DNA from: Telopea speciosissima
Taxonomy: Eukaryota; Streptophyta; Magnoliopsida; Proteales; Proteaceae
Assembly (NCBI RefSeq): GCF_018873765.1
Contig: NC_057925.1
Coordinates: 1,566,927 to 1,630,926, forward strand
DNA: 64,000 nt
Direction of reading: 5' to 3'
Below are positions 12,755-25,415 of the stretch, one piece after another (the stretch's first letter is position 1; every line of letters begins with the position of its first letter). The position numbers and the translations under genes are program-made. The notes under the pieces are model-generated. The model did not search any database, had not been told where the DNA came from, and worked only from the letters and a program-made list of their open reading frames with translations.

Positions 12755-15645
12755 TCCGTTGAGTCATTTTGTTGATGTTCATTACTTCTCATCAATCCAC
12801 GTATTCAATGTAAAAGGAAGATATGTACTCGTGCATTACAGAAAAATTGAGTATCAATTCTTTGAAAGCTTAGGGTCATAGATGTATTTAGCACACCAAT
12901 TTTTCTGTTAACAAAATATCTTGTTTTCTAGTGGTTAACAATTTGTGCTGCTAGATGCTGTCTTCCTTTATAGTGAGATTTGCTCTTCCTATATTATGAC
13001 TTCATCTCCACTGCCCATGGTATCACAACTATCCTTCTGTATACAAAATATAAGTTGGAGAACAGTAGGTGTTTTTGGTTATATGTAGAGTAGTGGTGAG
13101 AATCTGGTCAGCTTTGTGTTCCTCCATGGTCTAGGTTATGTATACAAGTAGCAAGCCTTCCACCATTTGAAACTTGATTTCCTCTGTAACTGTACAATTT
13201 CTGAGGCCACTTATAAAGAAATACTCGTTTTCATTCCAGATGAAGGTCATAATAAGATTTTCCCAATGGGAATCCATTCTTCATTCATTACTTCTACAAA
13301 GCTTTCAATTCAAATTTTCAAACTTCAGAATCACTTCAAGGTAGTTCCTTCAGACCATCAAAACATAGCAGGCATAATTCGATGTACCGATGCAATTCTG
13401 TTTTAAAGTTCGGGGTAGAGCTACAGAATTGCTTTCGATGCCAAGAGTTCCTCTTCGAATATCCGTTCTTTTTTCTATTATACATATGCCCCTCCCCAGA
13501 CCCTGTTAGTAGCGGGAGCCTTATGCACTGGTTATGCTCTTTATTCTAACTTGCAATACTTGACGTCCAACCAAATGGAGCCTTCAGGTTTGCAGGAAAT
13601 GAAACCATTTCAATTATATATTCATGTACCCATTTTATGAGTGAAGAACCGAAATGAGTCCATTTCTAATGATTGGTTTTCTTGGATTCATGGGTTTAAA
13701 AGCTTTCCAATAGATCCAACAAGAATAGCTCATCTGGTTCAGATATAAGACACTCCTTTTGCCTAAATAGGGAGAGAGAAGGCAAAGAGAATCATCAAAC
13801 ACCAATTTAGTTTGGATTTTGGATAGAGAAACATAGGCAAAATCTGCATTAGGCTTGAATGCTTGCACAAAATAGGATTCCTAGCTTGTTACAGACATCC
13901 AAGTAGCTTCACAGCACTCCTCTTCTTATGTTTTCATCCACTTGGTTCTATTGATTTTGTTTCCCTGTTGGAGCGACTTAGTCCGACTGAGTAAAAAGAG
14001 CGTTCCAGTGCACAAGGCTCCCACTACCATGCAGGGTCTGGGAGGGGCAAATATACGTAGCCTTACCCCCGGCTAGACTACCCCCTGCTTCGTAGGGGAA
14101 GCTATTTCCAAGTTTTAAACCCGCAACCAATAAGTTGCAATAGTGCAACTCAATTGTTGCGCCAAGTCAGACTTGGTCTGACTGAGTGTTAACAATTCAC
14201 CAGTTGTGTTTCTTCTCTCAAGTCTTATCCTAAACGAATGTTCCTTCGATCACAATTGGCTTTGTTTGGTTGCAACGTTTGAGTTTGTGTCTTTCTCTCT
14301 TTATTTCTCAAAAATTTTCTTTTCTTGTTTTTTCATTTCTTGCCAACCAAACATACCTCTTTTTTATTTTTCCCGTCTTTTCCCTACAATGCACATGGAA
14401 AATGCATGGTGAAGACTCTGAAATGTCTAAGTAATCTAGGAAAGAGGAACCCAAAAACAAGAGTTGCAACTTTTAGTTTCGTCTCTGCAGGAATAAAGAA
14501 TTTCGTTTTCTAACGCGTAAACTAGTACAGCTCAGAGAATTTCCTTTTTCCACACTTTTCTTAAGATGCTCGTGGAAAATGCATGGTTAAGGTTCTCTCT
14601 CTCTCTCTCATTTTTCTTCTTGCTGAGTTGTTTCTGTCAGAGCCGTTTTAAAGTTAAAAAGTTTAAACAAAGCCCACAAGGGACCATCTGATACATCTTT
14701 AATATTTTTCTTGCGACTGCTGCCCTCTTTGGCTTTATCCTCAGCTACCCTTGGTAGCCAAGATTACAAGGATGCAGTCGGTCAGACCGGTTTGGTTCGG
14801 TTTGATTGGTTGGATTGGCTGTGTTGATTTAAAATTAAAGTTTAAGATTTTGGTTTCAATTGGATTTTCAACCCTGGTTGAAACTGAAAAATACCTCCAA
14901 AATGATCAAAATAACACTGAACTATGGCACCAGAATATTATCGAAATATTTCACACCAGTAGGCGCAACTGGACCAACCAGCTAGAAAACCGCCCGGTGC
15001 TAGGCCTAGACCGATTAAGAACCGGCTATTCTCGGTGTTTGGTTATCGCTCGACTAGCACCTAATTGAGGCCAGCCGGCACTATTATCTAATTGTTTATA
15101 CCCCAATTAGCCCGTTTATAGTACGATTCGCTCAATTAACCCAATGAACATAAGCCCAATTATTGGTCAGTAACCGGCCGATTGAATAAAAAACTAGTCC
15201 ATGTCTGGCTTACAAGCGTCAATTATCAAAACAGTTCAGGGCATTAAATTGGTGGGGACCGATTAATTAGGCTCGAATGAAACCAACCGGGCCGACCGAT
15301 TGACACCGGATTTACAGATTTTCTTCAAAGATTTATGGTTATAAATGGTTCTATCTTAGATTGAAGGGGAATACTTATCAGATTAGGATGTAAAGGCATT
15401 CCATCTTTCTCATAATGGGAAACTAAAGAAGAAGGATTCCCTCTACCTCAACTTAGTTTGAAAGAGAAGCAGTAGTAGTAGGCTTGAAAGCTTTGCACCT
15501 AATAAAATTGCGTGCACGACACAGCCATTGCTTTCCTTTGCTATCTATTTTTCCATGCTTGAAAGCTTTAACTGAATAGAACATGCTTCACAACTCTCTC
15601 TCTCCTTATTTAATTGTTCACTTAGTCTACTATTGATCTCCCACC
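12755..15645. other. Intergenic region CLD1 to Vps62 gene
   Basis: CLD1 3' UTR probably reaches about 12900. No gene seen after it. Contains an Au-type SINE (13985-14165), CT-rich runs (14595-14610), and a degenerate GGTTCGGTT-type repeat at about 14760-15310 that closes with CCGATTGACACC. The last 300 bases are presumably the promoter of the next gene. Confidence 0.5.
13985..14165 (-). mobile_element. Au-type SINE (tRNA-derived)
   Basis: On the minus strand it reads a tRNA-like head (TTGGCGCAACAATTGAG, then a ...TTGCGGGTTTAAAAC B-box-like segment), then GGGGTAAGGCTACG, then a tail with AGACCCTGCATGG. This matches the Au SINE family and the copies at 36553 and 53850. Moderately decayed. Confidence 0.75.
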
Positions 15646-17435
15646 ATGGGGAATTGTCTTCCTCTGCCTTCTTCTTCTTCTGATCTTTCCATTAAGAGAA
15701 AGGCTTTAGCTATTACAACAATGTTCAATCTACCATCTCCATTGCCATCTTGGCCACCAGGTGATTTTCTTTCTTTCTCCTGGAAGAAATAATCAATAAG
15801 TACTCAATTTAGTATTGCTTTAAAATGGTTTTTCAGTTTCATTGAGTGTTGTAGTTTTGATTTTGTGTTACAGGTAAGGGATTTGCTAGTGGAAGCATAA
15901 ATCTAGGAGGGCTAGAAGTGTGTCAAGTCTCAACCTTCACCAAGGTTTGGGCCACCCTTGAGGGAGGACCGGACAACCTCGGCGCCACCTTTTTTGAACC
16001 TTCCTCGATACCGGCCGGCTTCTTTATGCTTGGCTGCTATAGCCAACCCAATAACAAGCCTCTTTTTGGGTGGGTTCTTGCCGGAAAAGACGACGGCAAG
16101 AATGCCTTAAAGATGCCGGTGGATTATACTCTTGTTTGGAGCAGTGAGTCTCTGAAAATTAAGCAAGATGGAAATGGCTATATTTGGTTACCAACCCCAC
16201 CTGATGGTTATAGAGCCTTGGGTCATGTTCTCACAAGTTCACCGGAGAAGCCACCCCTCGACAAAATCCGATGTGTCCATTCCGACCTTACCGATCAATG
16301 CGAGGTCGACACGTTGATTTGGGGAGCAGATAAGGAGAGCAGCTCAAATGGATTGCAGATTGATGTCTATGGTTTAAGACCCACTACTATAGGGACCCAA
16401 ACTCAAGCTGTCCATACAGGGACCTTTATAGCTCAAGTTGGAGACGTGGCTTCTTCTTTACCTGTGGCTTGTTTAAGAAATAGTGGTTCTAATTTGTCAG
16501 CAATGCCTAATCTGAAACAAATTGAGGCTCTAGTACAAGCATATTCTCCATGGATCTACTTCCATCCTGATGAGCCATATCTCCCTTCTTCAGTGAGCTG
16601 GTTCTTCAATAATGGAGCTTTGTTGTACAAGAAAGGTGAAGAATCAAAGCCTGCTTTGATTGATTCAAATGGGTCTAACCTTCCCCAAGGTGGTTCCAAT
16701 GATGGAACCTATTGGTTGGATCTTCCTGTAGATGGAGGAGCTAAAGAGAAGGTGATGAAAGGAGATTTACAAAGCAGTCAGGTTTACTTGCATGTAAAGC
16801 CAATGTTTGGTGCCACATTCACTGATATAGCTATATGGGTTTTCTACCCATTTAATGGAGCTGCAAAGGCTAAGGTAGGACTGATTAATATTTCATTAGG
16901 TAAGATAGGGGAACATGTTGGAGATTGGGAACATGTTACACTCAGGATTAGTAATTTCACTGGTGAGCTTTCGAGAGTCTATTTCGCAGAACACAGCAAA
17001 GGAACATGGTTGGATGCCTCCCAAGTAGAGTTTGAAGGTGGGAATAAGGTTGTAACTTATTCATCCTTGCATGGCCATGCATTCTATTCGAAAGCCGGAC
17101 TAGTTCTTCAAGGGAACACTAAACTTGGAATTGGAATAAGGAATGACACCGCCAAGAGCAAAACCGTCATGGATACAGGAGTGAGGTCTGCTATTGTCTC
17201 GGCCGAGTATTTGGGTACTGTTGTCGAACCCCCATGGCTGAACTATGCTAGGGAATGGGGTCCCAAGATTAGCTACAACATAGCTGATGAGTTAAAGAAG
17301 GTGGAGAAATTTCTACCTGGTAAACTGAAGACTGCATTTGAGAATGTCATTCTGAGTCTCCCAGATGAAGTGCTAGGGGAAGAAGGACCTACTGGCCCTA
17401 AGATGAAGAATAGTTGGAATGGAGATGAAGCTTGA
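15646..17435 (+). CDS. Vps62/DUF946 family protein with MGNC N-terminus
   Basis: Two exons, 15646-15760 and 15874-17435, GT-AG intron, 1677 nt, 558 aa. Belongs to the plant DUF946 family related to yeast Vps62. The role is poorly known; yeast Vps62 is linked to cytoplasm-to-vacuole protein transport. Seen: MGNCLPLP start, a classic substrate for Gly2 N-myristoylation with a palmitoylatable Cys4, then a plant-type N-terminal domain (residues about 50-190). The Vps62 core from about residue 220 has PWIYFHPDEPYLPSSV, WFFNNGALLY, a DGTYWLDLP segment, GEHVGDWEHVTLRI and SLHGHAFYSKAG. The histidine and aspartate residues of HVGDWEH look intact. The first exon was added because the long open frame starts inside the domain without the family's N-terminal KGFASG segment. 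Probably a membrane-anchored peripheral protein (inference). Confidence 0.9.
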
Positions 17436-18721
17436 TTTTCAGCTTCCTTGAACCTTAGTTATTGTTCATGTAGTTGTACCATACCTTGGCTGATGAACTT
17501 TGTCTGGATTTGTAGCTTTTTTGTTTTGGGAGATCTTATGTACTTTCTACTAGAAAAGAAAAAGCATATATAGTTGTACTATCTAACAAATGGTCCTTAA
17601 ATGTGATGACAGTGACATTGAGGTATCTACAGTTGCAATTCTGCAAGTCATTACTTAACAAGGCGAAATTCTTATGAGGGCTGAAACCTCTCTCTCTACA
17701 ATATTCCAATCATCACAAATAAATTCCTTGAAAACATCAGAATATAAGTCAGCAACTCTAAATGTACCAGTCCTCTGGAAAATTTTAGGGGGGGGGGGGG
17801 GGTGGGAATCCTATCCAAGCTGATTGATCTTCAATTCTCATTTCGATCACGCTTCGAAACAATGGAACACATATCTATGCTAATTGATAAAATATATACA
17901 GAAGAATTTTCTAAAAAATCGACAAAAAAACTAATTTTTCTTTCTCATGGACAATTGTCACGAGCAAGTTCTTATTTTCTCAATCATGTTCATGGTTCCA
18001 AAAATCGTAATTTAACTGAGAGAATTGGTATATTTGAATCAGAATCCATGAGCCTGAGTTCAGCCAACTCTCAACATGGAAAACTGAAAATCCTTCCCTG
18101 TTTCATATTTAGGCTATATTTCATTTCATTTGGCCCCCCAAACCACATCAAATCAAGGAAACTCAAAGATCAAGCCTAGACTAGTTTCTTGAGCTAAAAA
18201 GTTCAAAATATGGAAAACTAAGGAGATCTACATCCTTCCCCTGCCCCATTCTCTAGGTGGAGTGGCCAAAATATCTAGAGTGAAATTCGACTGGAATCCA
18301 TAGAGGGCAATCCCAACACCGAGTCCAAGTTCTAAATCCTTCATGCTTTACTGAATGCATCACATTAGCACTACAAATACATGTTCTGTTGGAAACACCA
18401 TTGTGAAATGAAGAGCAGATGGGGCATCCTATATGTCAACCATCTAATTGTGTAGGTATATATTAGATTTTCCTGATGGAGAAAGGCAGATAAAGTTTCT
18501 ACCTGTTATTTGCACCAAGTACAGTGTTTGTTATGATCAGAATAGTAAATTGACTACAGGGTTCAAAGCAGCATACTACACTTCGACTCATCCCTCAATA
18601 GTCTTCAACAAAGGAACTTTTTATACTGCCCAAACAGTGGCTGAAATCCAGAACAGGGCAGGACCAGCAGAAACAATCATATTTGCGCCACGAGAAACAT
18701 ACTAAATCAATTTGAGGAATG
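17436..18721. other. Region between Vps62 gene and ALP1 (convergent 3' ends)
   Basis: 3' UTR of the Vps62 gene probably ends near 17600. A run of 13-14 G lies at 17790-17803. An open frame at 17802-18179 (125 codons) begins beside the G run and matches no family I know. The rest is AT-rich and may include the 3' UTR of ALP1. Confidence 0.45.
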
Positions 18722-21005
18722 CTACTTTTTGCAATTCTGCAAATGTTTTGTTAGGTTTGTTCTCATAATTTTACCCTGCGGGTCAACTTGTTGACAGGTT
18801 TCCTCTCCATAACCGAAGTCATGGTGATCAAATAAAGGCACATCTGATTGTAGTATATCCCCACGGTCAATAATAATATTGTGGAGCAAACAGCATACCA
18901 AGATAATACTGGGCAATTTGCACTTGTCAGGTCTCCACATAATCTTGTGAAGGATTCTCCAAGCACCCTTCAACTGTGAGAAAGCCTTCGCTGCTAGTAA
19001 CATTGCCGCCTTATGTTGTTCATTGAAATCACCCATGGAACTTGTGAGGTCATTACTCCCATACGGAGTGATGAGCCAGGAAAGAAGTGGGTACGCAGCC
19101 CCACCTACTATGAATTCTCTGATTTCAGCTCCATTGGATAACATTTTCACCTGTCCATTAAGACGCTGCTGATTCTCGCAGAGTTTGAAGAACCCAGAAC
19201 ACTTTAAGAGCCGCGAGAATGTCATGCCCCCAGGCCAACCAGTCACAATATCAAGGAATCTCATCTCTTCATCTACAATGCCCTGCAGGAACATGCTGTA
19301 GTTGTTTGCACGATCGGACCAGTCACTTGAGGTCTCAACAGCTGGTAGGGTCATGACGATGTGGGTAGCATCGATAGCTCCACAGCAGTTTGGCAATCCA
19401 AAAGCTGATTCAAACTTGGATTTGATTTCCTCTATTCGATCAGGGCTGGGCCACTTGAGATGGTGCTTGGCCCGTTCCTCCATGGCCTCTATGAATCTCC
19501 AAGTTACCTGAGATACTGTGGATTGCCCAACCCCAAAGGCCCACCCTACTGATACTTGGGACTCTCCAGAAGCCAACCTTCTCAGGGCAATTCCAACTTG
19601 CTTTTCAACGCTTAGAAGCCTTCCCTCAATGTTGATAAGACCTGATGGAGGCCTTGACACAAGATCTTGATGGACAAGGTAACAGATATAGTCGAATGTC
19701 TTCCTTGATACCCTGAAGAAATATTTGAATGCTTCTCCCTCATCACTGGGAACAGTTGAACCTGCAATTTCTGATGAATGGAGGAGAAGAAATCAAACAT
19801 TGTCTTTGACCAAAGGCTTGAGCAAACGACAACTGAAAAGATAATTTAACATGCAGGAATAAAATAGGAAACAATAAACATATTGGTGCATCCAGATGTC
19901 TCAGTATTTGTTGTTCAGTTGTTTCTCTGTACATCTCCAGAACATAGGCTAAGCAATCATAAAGCATGATTACTAAGAAAAAGAATGTCACTTATGAGTC
20001 AAATTAGCTCAAAGATTTTAAGGCTGAGTGTAAGTTCTATCCTAGAGATATCTAAGACTCAGATGACAGTGCACTCAACACCATTTTGATAGTCCTACGT
20101 GGCATTGGAACTCAAAAGATAAAAAATGATTTCACCTACAAAACTAAGATGTCCTATTGTCAATTTGCTAACCAAGCTTGTTTCCTTGACCCAGCCTGAG
20201 CACACAGGTGATTTAATGCTCAACCTCAAGGGGATTGGAACAAGACAAAAAATAGTTCAATTCAGGTTTTCTCCAGAACCGCCGTCCAAAGGTTCTTTTC
20301 CAGGCTCGAGAATCGGGTTCATTTCTTCTTCTTCTAAGGTCCAACATATAGAGATATCATGTCTTGCATAACAGTATAAAGGAAATGACTAAGTGCATAT
20401 CCAAAATGTTTTGGTGATTTCCCTCAAGAGAATCAATTTCCTACCTTCCAGACATGGCTAGTTCTGTCAGGTGGAAGGAAATAATGAAGATTTCTTTCCT
20501 TTTGGATCTCCTACATTTCTGCACAATATTAATAAAACCAATACACTCACAGGGAGACTCAAAATTGGAAACCAATGCTTTTTCTCTCTCCACTGCATTA
20601 GACCTTGTTGCCATGGACTTCCAATTTCTAGAACTTTTGATATGAACAACCTTAATGACAGAAACCTGCGCAAAACTTGAGTAAAGCAACCAACGAACAA
20701 ATAATGGTTCTTCTACCTAGTGGATACCAATTTTTCGAATCACTGGAATCAGTATAACCAATTCTTTAAGCTACCAACCACATGGAATTCAGTAGCTTAA
20801 CACACAGATATAGAACTTTTGGACTTCTATTAACTCACAGTTATGATAAACAACAGCTCCCAAGCAGTGTATTTGACAGTAGACTTTCTCAAGAGATGGA
20901 AAAATTCTCTGTAACGTAATATGGGGTAGCTGGGTAATGGGTTTGGCCAAAAGGACCTCCAAGGACCAAGGATAAAGATTGTCATCAAATAGATATTGAA
21001 TAAAA

Positions 21006-21039
<34 letters not shown>

Positions 21040-21326
21040 TGAAAAGGAAACATACTGTATACATGTTGTATATTATATAAACTAAAATGAAGAGCCAAAA
21101 TGATACAATTATCTTTCACTTATTCATTAATTTATCTTGAAATTATGAAGAAGAGAAGTATGGAGATGAAAGAAATACCTGCACTTGAGTTTTTATGCCA
21201 GAAACTCTCCCACCAGTCAGATTCAATGGCTTTGGGCTCTAGAGGAACTACATTTATGCTTTTGCATTTCTTCGAAGTTAGCGATTTCTTTTTGGTTTTC
21301 TTTGATTTCTTTGGAGGAGCCATCAT
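18722..21326 (-). CDS. ALP1: ALP1, domesticated PIF/Harbinger transposase
   Basis: In Arabidopsis (At3g63270) ALP1 associates with Polycomb repressive complex 2 and opposes its silencing. Two coding exons: 21179-21326 and 18722-19761; the GT-AG intron joins GCAG to GTTCAACT. Total 1188 nt, 395 aa. Exon 1 gives MAPPKKSKK..., INVVPLEPKAIESDWW; exon 2 has SRPPSGLINIEGRLLS, a helix-turn-helix (GVGQSTVSQVTWRF) and the DDE-fold region CCGAIDATHI. The second catalytic Asp position reads GWPGGMTFSR, and the VE..F Glu position reads AAKAFSQLKGAW, so a functional transposase triad is absent, as expected for ALP1. Two adjacent ATGs (21326, 21323); the second gives the family's MAPPKK start. Splice-like 5' UTR exons appear at about 21749-21800, 22509-22576 and ending at 22712. 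Confidence 0.93.
19762..21178. other. ALP1 coding intron
   Basis: 1.4 kb, no coding domain recognised. Contains (GT)n followed by (GA)n at about 21005-21038. About 20100-20290 holds two weakly similar stretches around GATTGGAAC, perhaps an old local duplication. Confidence 0.4.
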
Positions 21327-23440
21327 CGGTGAGAGAATTACACAATCTGCTGTCCGTTTTCCCTACAGATACATATTCCCGTTGAAACTAACTCAGCTGT
21401 TAAAGGCCAATGCGTCTAATAGACTACTTCTATTCTCTTTGTCAGAAACCCTTCCCACCTAAGCAACAGACTGGCATGGCATATGAGTTGTCCTTCTTTT
21501 TTTCCCTCATGCAAGTCAAGGCCCTTTATTATTTTAGTCTCAACTCTCAACAATGACTGTGCTGATACACATTGAGGTGGTATATATGTTAAGAAACTCC
21601 AATGCGTCTCAATTCCAGTATTCAAAACCACGTGAGGCAGTGAGAGTCCTGAAAAAATTTGTAGAGATTACCAACTGAATGTAAGAATCCAGATGGATTA
21701 CATGACATCCATGCTCTGGATCATCATGGAATAAATTTACAATAATTACCAAATACCAGTCAAAAAACCATTGCTGATGCCCGGGGTCTGTTCAGCAAAC
21801 TGCAAGAAAAAATTGTAGATTGATTTAAATGAAAAAGGATGAAATATTTTTTTCTATCATGTCCCTTGATGTTCAAAGGAATAATCACATCTTGCCCTAA
21901 TACTGGGTGAAGATACATTGTTCTTCAAAAGAAAATAAAATGCATAAATAGATGAAATGAGAGTAAAAAGATTGTAAGCCAGTGCAAGTTCTGCCTTTTC
22001 ATGGTCCTGGGACTCATGAGGAGATGAGTGCAATTGGTCCTAACCTTCACCATTTCACACGAAGTAGCTACTCTCAGTGTTAAAACCATGTCTTCAAACC
22101 AGCAGACCAAGCTTTTACCATCACACCAAGCAATGGCCCATAAATAGATGAAACATGAATATGAACTAAACTTGAAGATGAGTACATTCCTTCTTAAAAA
22201 ATACAGTTTCCCCAAATTTCTTAACCCTTGACTATTGGTTTCAAAGATTATAGTATTCAAATACAGATCGAGTAGGAATTAATAAGCCACAAATACAAAT
22301 CAGTAAGCATGTAGTGCAATAATATACTATATGACCCAGAGCACTAGACGCCCAAAACCAATATATTAGCTCGTCATTCTATTGATATTTCTAAAGATTA
22401 ACCAATTTCATATACAACATTTGCAGTGTTCATGTATTGACAGAGGAAAAAAATAAAAAAATAAAAAAGCGAAAAAGAATTCACTCGGGGTTCAGAATCT
22501 GTTTTACCTCTAACTGCTTCCATTAATCATCGAATGGTGAGATTCCATGGATAATTTTCCAGAGGTTCCGCTACCTAATCACATTGGGGATACATGAGCA
22601 AATAACGGGCAATAGTAGATAAAGAACAGAGAATGCAAAAACACAAGGAGAAGAGAGGGGAAAAGAAAACTATTTGATGAGAATCAAACAACAGAATGAA
22701 TCAATATTAACCTGTCAATCTATCTCGTCTCCTCTGCTACTAAAGAGTACAGAGAAGGGTTTTGAAAGGAGACCGAAAGGGTTTATTGGTTTATCCTTGA
22801 CGGTGGATGATCGACGAATCATCAAATCATCGAAAAAATGAACCTTGGATCGGTCGGAAGACTCAGAACCAGATGGGCTAGTACCCAGTACCTAGCAGAG
22901 TTCGTAGAAGCAGAAAAATTGAGAAGAGAACCCCTTCTTATGTATCGTTGTGTAACAACTCGTCCTCGCCATGAAAGGATATAAAGCGAGGTGTGGGAAA
23001 GTGGGAGTTTTCCGTGATACACTGCTAGTAAGTGCAGGAGCGAAGACAGCACTGGAAGACTAGTCAGTGATGGGTCCCACATCAATTGATGAAAAAGATC
23101 CCAATCCAATGGTGTTGGATAAGGAATTATAGCTGCTATGATATATCCGGATCTACTCCAATAACTGTCCTCCTCAGAATAGATTAAAAAAAAAACCTGG
23201 AATGGCATAAACTCTTCTCTTCTATCTTTCTCTCGTTCTTTTCTTCACAGATTTTCCTCCTAATCTTCCCTGTGATTCTACCCAAAAAAGAATATTTCTT
23301 CCCTGTGATTCAGAATCGGGCTTTAAAGCTTTTATCTAAACCCTAGTCTGATTGTTCAATCGACTGAATTTGATTACAAAAAGCTTGATTTTCGTCTGCA
23401 ATAATCAAAATTTGATCTTTCGAAACGCAGCCAGAAGGGC
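21327..23440. promoter_or_regulatory. Head-to-head spacer of ALP1 and INH3-like gene
   Basis: The two start codons point away from each other, 2.1 kb apart. On the minus strand, splice-like borders (ATGTGATTAG|GTAGCGG and TTAGAG|GTAAAAC at 22576/22509; CTTGCAG|TTTGC and TATTTG|GTAATT at 21800/21749; donor at 22712) suggest several 5' UTR exons for ALP1. Its promoter would then be near 22800-23200 and close to that of the plus-strand gene. This exon set is inference; no TATA box is obvious. Confidence 0.4.
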
Positions 23441-23830
23441 ATGGCTAGACCGCTGAGTAGCACTAGGGTATTGGATTCTTCCAGCGCCACCGCAACTACT
23501 ACCATTACCATAGAAGAACCCTCTCCTTCAGATTCATCTCAGCGACCACAACAGCAAATCTTAGTTCTTCGCCTCTCCCGGCGACCGGCGACGAAGAAGA
23601 AGAAGAAGGTTACATGGAAGGAGGGTACCGTCGATAATGAATTCCTCAATAGGAAAAGCTCCAAAAAGTGTTGCATCTTCCACAAGGAAAAGTCTTTCGA
23701 CGACGACGATAGTGACGAGGACAACAGTAATGACCGATCGAAGGAGGCAGATGATGCACACCATGCCAACGGACACGGAGGAGGCTGTTGTTCTCACGAT
23801 GACGAGGCCAGCACGAGCGGCGGGCATTGA
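23441..23830 (+). CDS. INH3: Protein phosphatase 1 inhibitor-3-like (PPP1R11/Ypi1 family)
   Basis: A small, probably disordered regulator that binds and inhibits nuclear PP1 catalytic subunits; Arabidopsis INH3 is essential for early embryo growth (family knowledge). One exon, 129 aa. The signature KKVTWKEGTVDNE (residues 55-67) holds the RVxF-type PP1 docking motif KVTW. SSKKCCIFHK (73-82) follows, with the Cys pair and HisLys typical of the family. Then come an acidic run (87-94) and a His/Gly/Cys-rich tail (GHGGGCCSHDD). Start: first ATG with a good context, giving an N-terminal Ser/Thr-rich leader. Slightly longer than the Arabidopsis protein. Confidence 0.92.
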   Translation: MARPLSSTRVLDSSSATATTTITIEEPSPSDSSQRPQQQILVLRLSRRPATKKKKKVTWKEGTVDNEFLNRKSSKKCCIFHKEKSFDDDDSDEDNSNDRSKEADDAHHANGHGGGCCSHDDEASTSGGH

Positions 23831-24611
23831 TACGTCACATTATAATCATCCGGCATAGTAAGCTCAATAACTTGTTTTCTTATTAGACATAATTTCTGTT
23901 TCTAAAGAAATACTGTTGTGAGATGTTGATTTTGATCAGAATTCCCTCAATCTTATTGTAATGAGTTGTGATTTCTGGAGATGTAATGTCCAATCTATGT
24001 GTTGTTTGTGATGTCTTTGAATGAAAAAAGTAAAGCCGAATATGAACACTCTTGTCAGTTTTGTGGATTTTCCCTGCACAGTAACTATGTTTTAACCATT
24101 TTTTATTTTTGTGGAGATGGAAATGTAATATGGGTTTCATACTTATGGTCTCTGGCAATAAGTGTGTGAGCTTTGCAGTCCTGTCCATGCCAACTGCCAA
24201 GCCTTCTTCTTCTTGTTGTTGTTGTTTTGGTAACCCTAGGAGATGTTTGAATCAGGCAGTTTTGGAAACAGAGACAAGGGAAAATTCAGAAGATGACGGA
24301 AGCAAGGATAGGTGGGGATTGGGAGGGGGCCTCTTTCCTGATTCCATGTGGGTAGAAAGCTGTGAAATGCTTGCCATACTTCATGCAGGCAAGGAATATA
24401 AGTATTCTCAAGGGAAGACATGATCTGAAAATGTGCATTAGAAGAGGGATAATAGGGAGGAAGGGACCGAGAGTCCATCAATATTTGGATTGACCCTTGG
24501 CTGGCTTTCACCGACGTGTGGAGACATTGAGAATCCTGATCTTAGATCATGCAGGACAGGAGACTCTGAATCAAGTATTTCTTCCAAGGTGACCAAAACC
24601 CCATTTTCCAT
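23831..24611. other. INH3 3' UTR and flank
   Basis: Likely 3' UTR to about 24030, where the text becomes T/A rich. An open frame at 24109-24423 matches nothing I know and is probably chance. Confidence 0.4.
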
Positions 24612-25415
24612 GAAGCTGAATACTGGATTCAGATCAGTGTGCTTTGGGTGGTTAAGTGGTGGGATTCTTCATAGCATACGTGAAGAAAGATTGTCTATGA
24701 TTAAGCATTATTGGTGAATCATCCTAGTGGATGGTGAGTAAGCAGATCTTTTATATGTTCTTAGCTGCAACTCAGGCTGTTCTCATTGGGATATCTTTTC
24801 TGTTATATTGGTTTGGAATGAGGAAAGAAAGGAGAAGGGGGAGGGAGTTTATGCTCACCCATTTTCGCCGGTATGCATAGGAGAATGATTACAACACAAT
24901 TCCTGATGCTCAATGAAACTTAGATTCTGAATGCGACTAAAGTAGTATGTATTGGACCATATCTGGGTTGGATTCCGCCCCCCCTCCCAACCTTTTTTGA
25001 GGTTGTTGAAGCTGAGTACTGGATTCAGATCAGTGTGCATTGTGTGATGGAGTGGCAGGATGCTTCACATCGTGCATGTAGAAAGATTGTCCATGATTAG
25101 GCATTACTGGTGAATCTTCATAATCGTTAGTGAGTAAGCAGTTCTTCCTTGTGTTCTTCGCGAAAACTCAACCTGTTCGCATTGGAATATATTTTCTGCT
25201 ATGTTGGATGTTATGCATTATTTGACCATTTTGATTTGGTTATATACAGTCGTACTTCTTGTTCTGGATATGAGATGGCCACAGGTTACCCTGGCATTCT
25301 AGTTTGGAATGAGGAAAGAAAAGAGGAAAAGGGGGGGGGTGTTATGCTCTCCAATTTTCTCTGTATTGATTTGGAGAATGACTGCAACACAATCCCTGTT
25401 GCTCAATGAAACTGA
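24612..25415 (+). repeat. Local direct duplication, two units of about 0.3-0.4 kb
   Basis: 24612-24925 and 25008-25415 align from GAAGCTGAATACTGGATTC to AACACAATTCCTGATGCTC / AACACAATCCCTGTTGCTC. The second unit carries about 100 extra bases (25206-25303). Both share AAGCAG, TGGAATGAGGAAAGAAA and a GGGGGG run. No protein is apparent. Unit spacing is 396 bases at the left end and 496 after the insertion. Confidence 0.75.

Noticed and set aside
13985-14165. tRNA gene
   Set aside because: The tRNA-like boxes belong to an Au SINE; no cloverleaf or terminator run is evident.
17802-18179. 125-codon ORF beside the poly-G run
   Set aside because: No known domain, starts next to a G homopolymer, and composition is like the surrounding AT-rich spacer; probably chance.
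24109-24423. 104-codon ORF downstream of INH3
   Set aside because: No recognisable domain, no splice or codon signal, overlaps an equally long ORF on the other strand.
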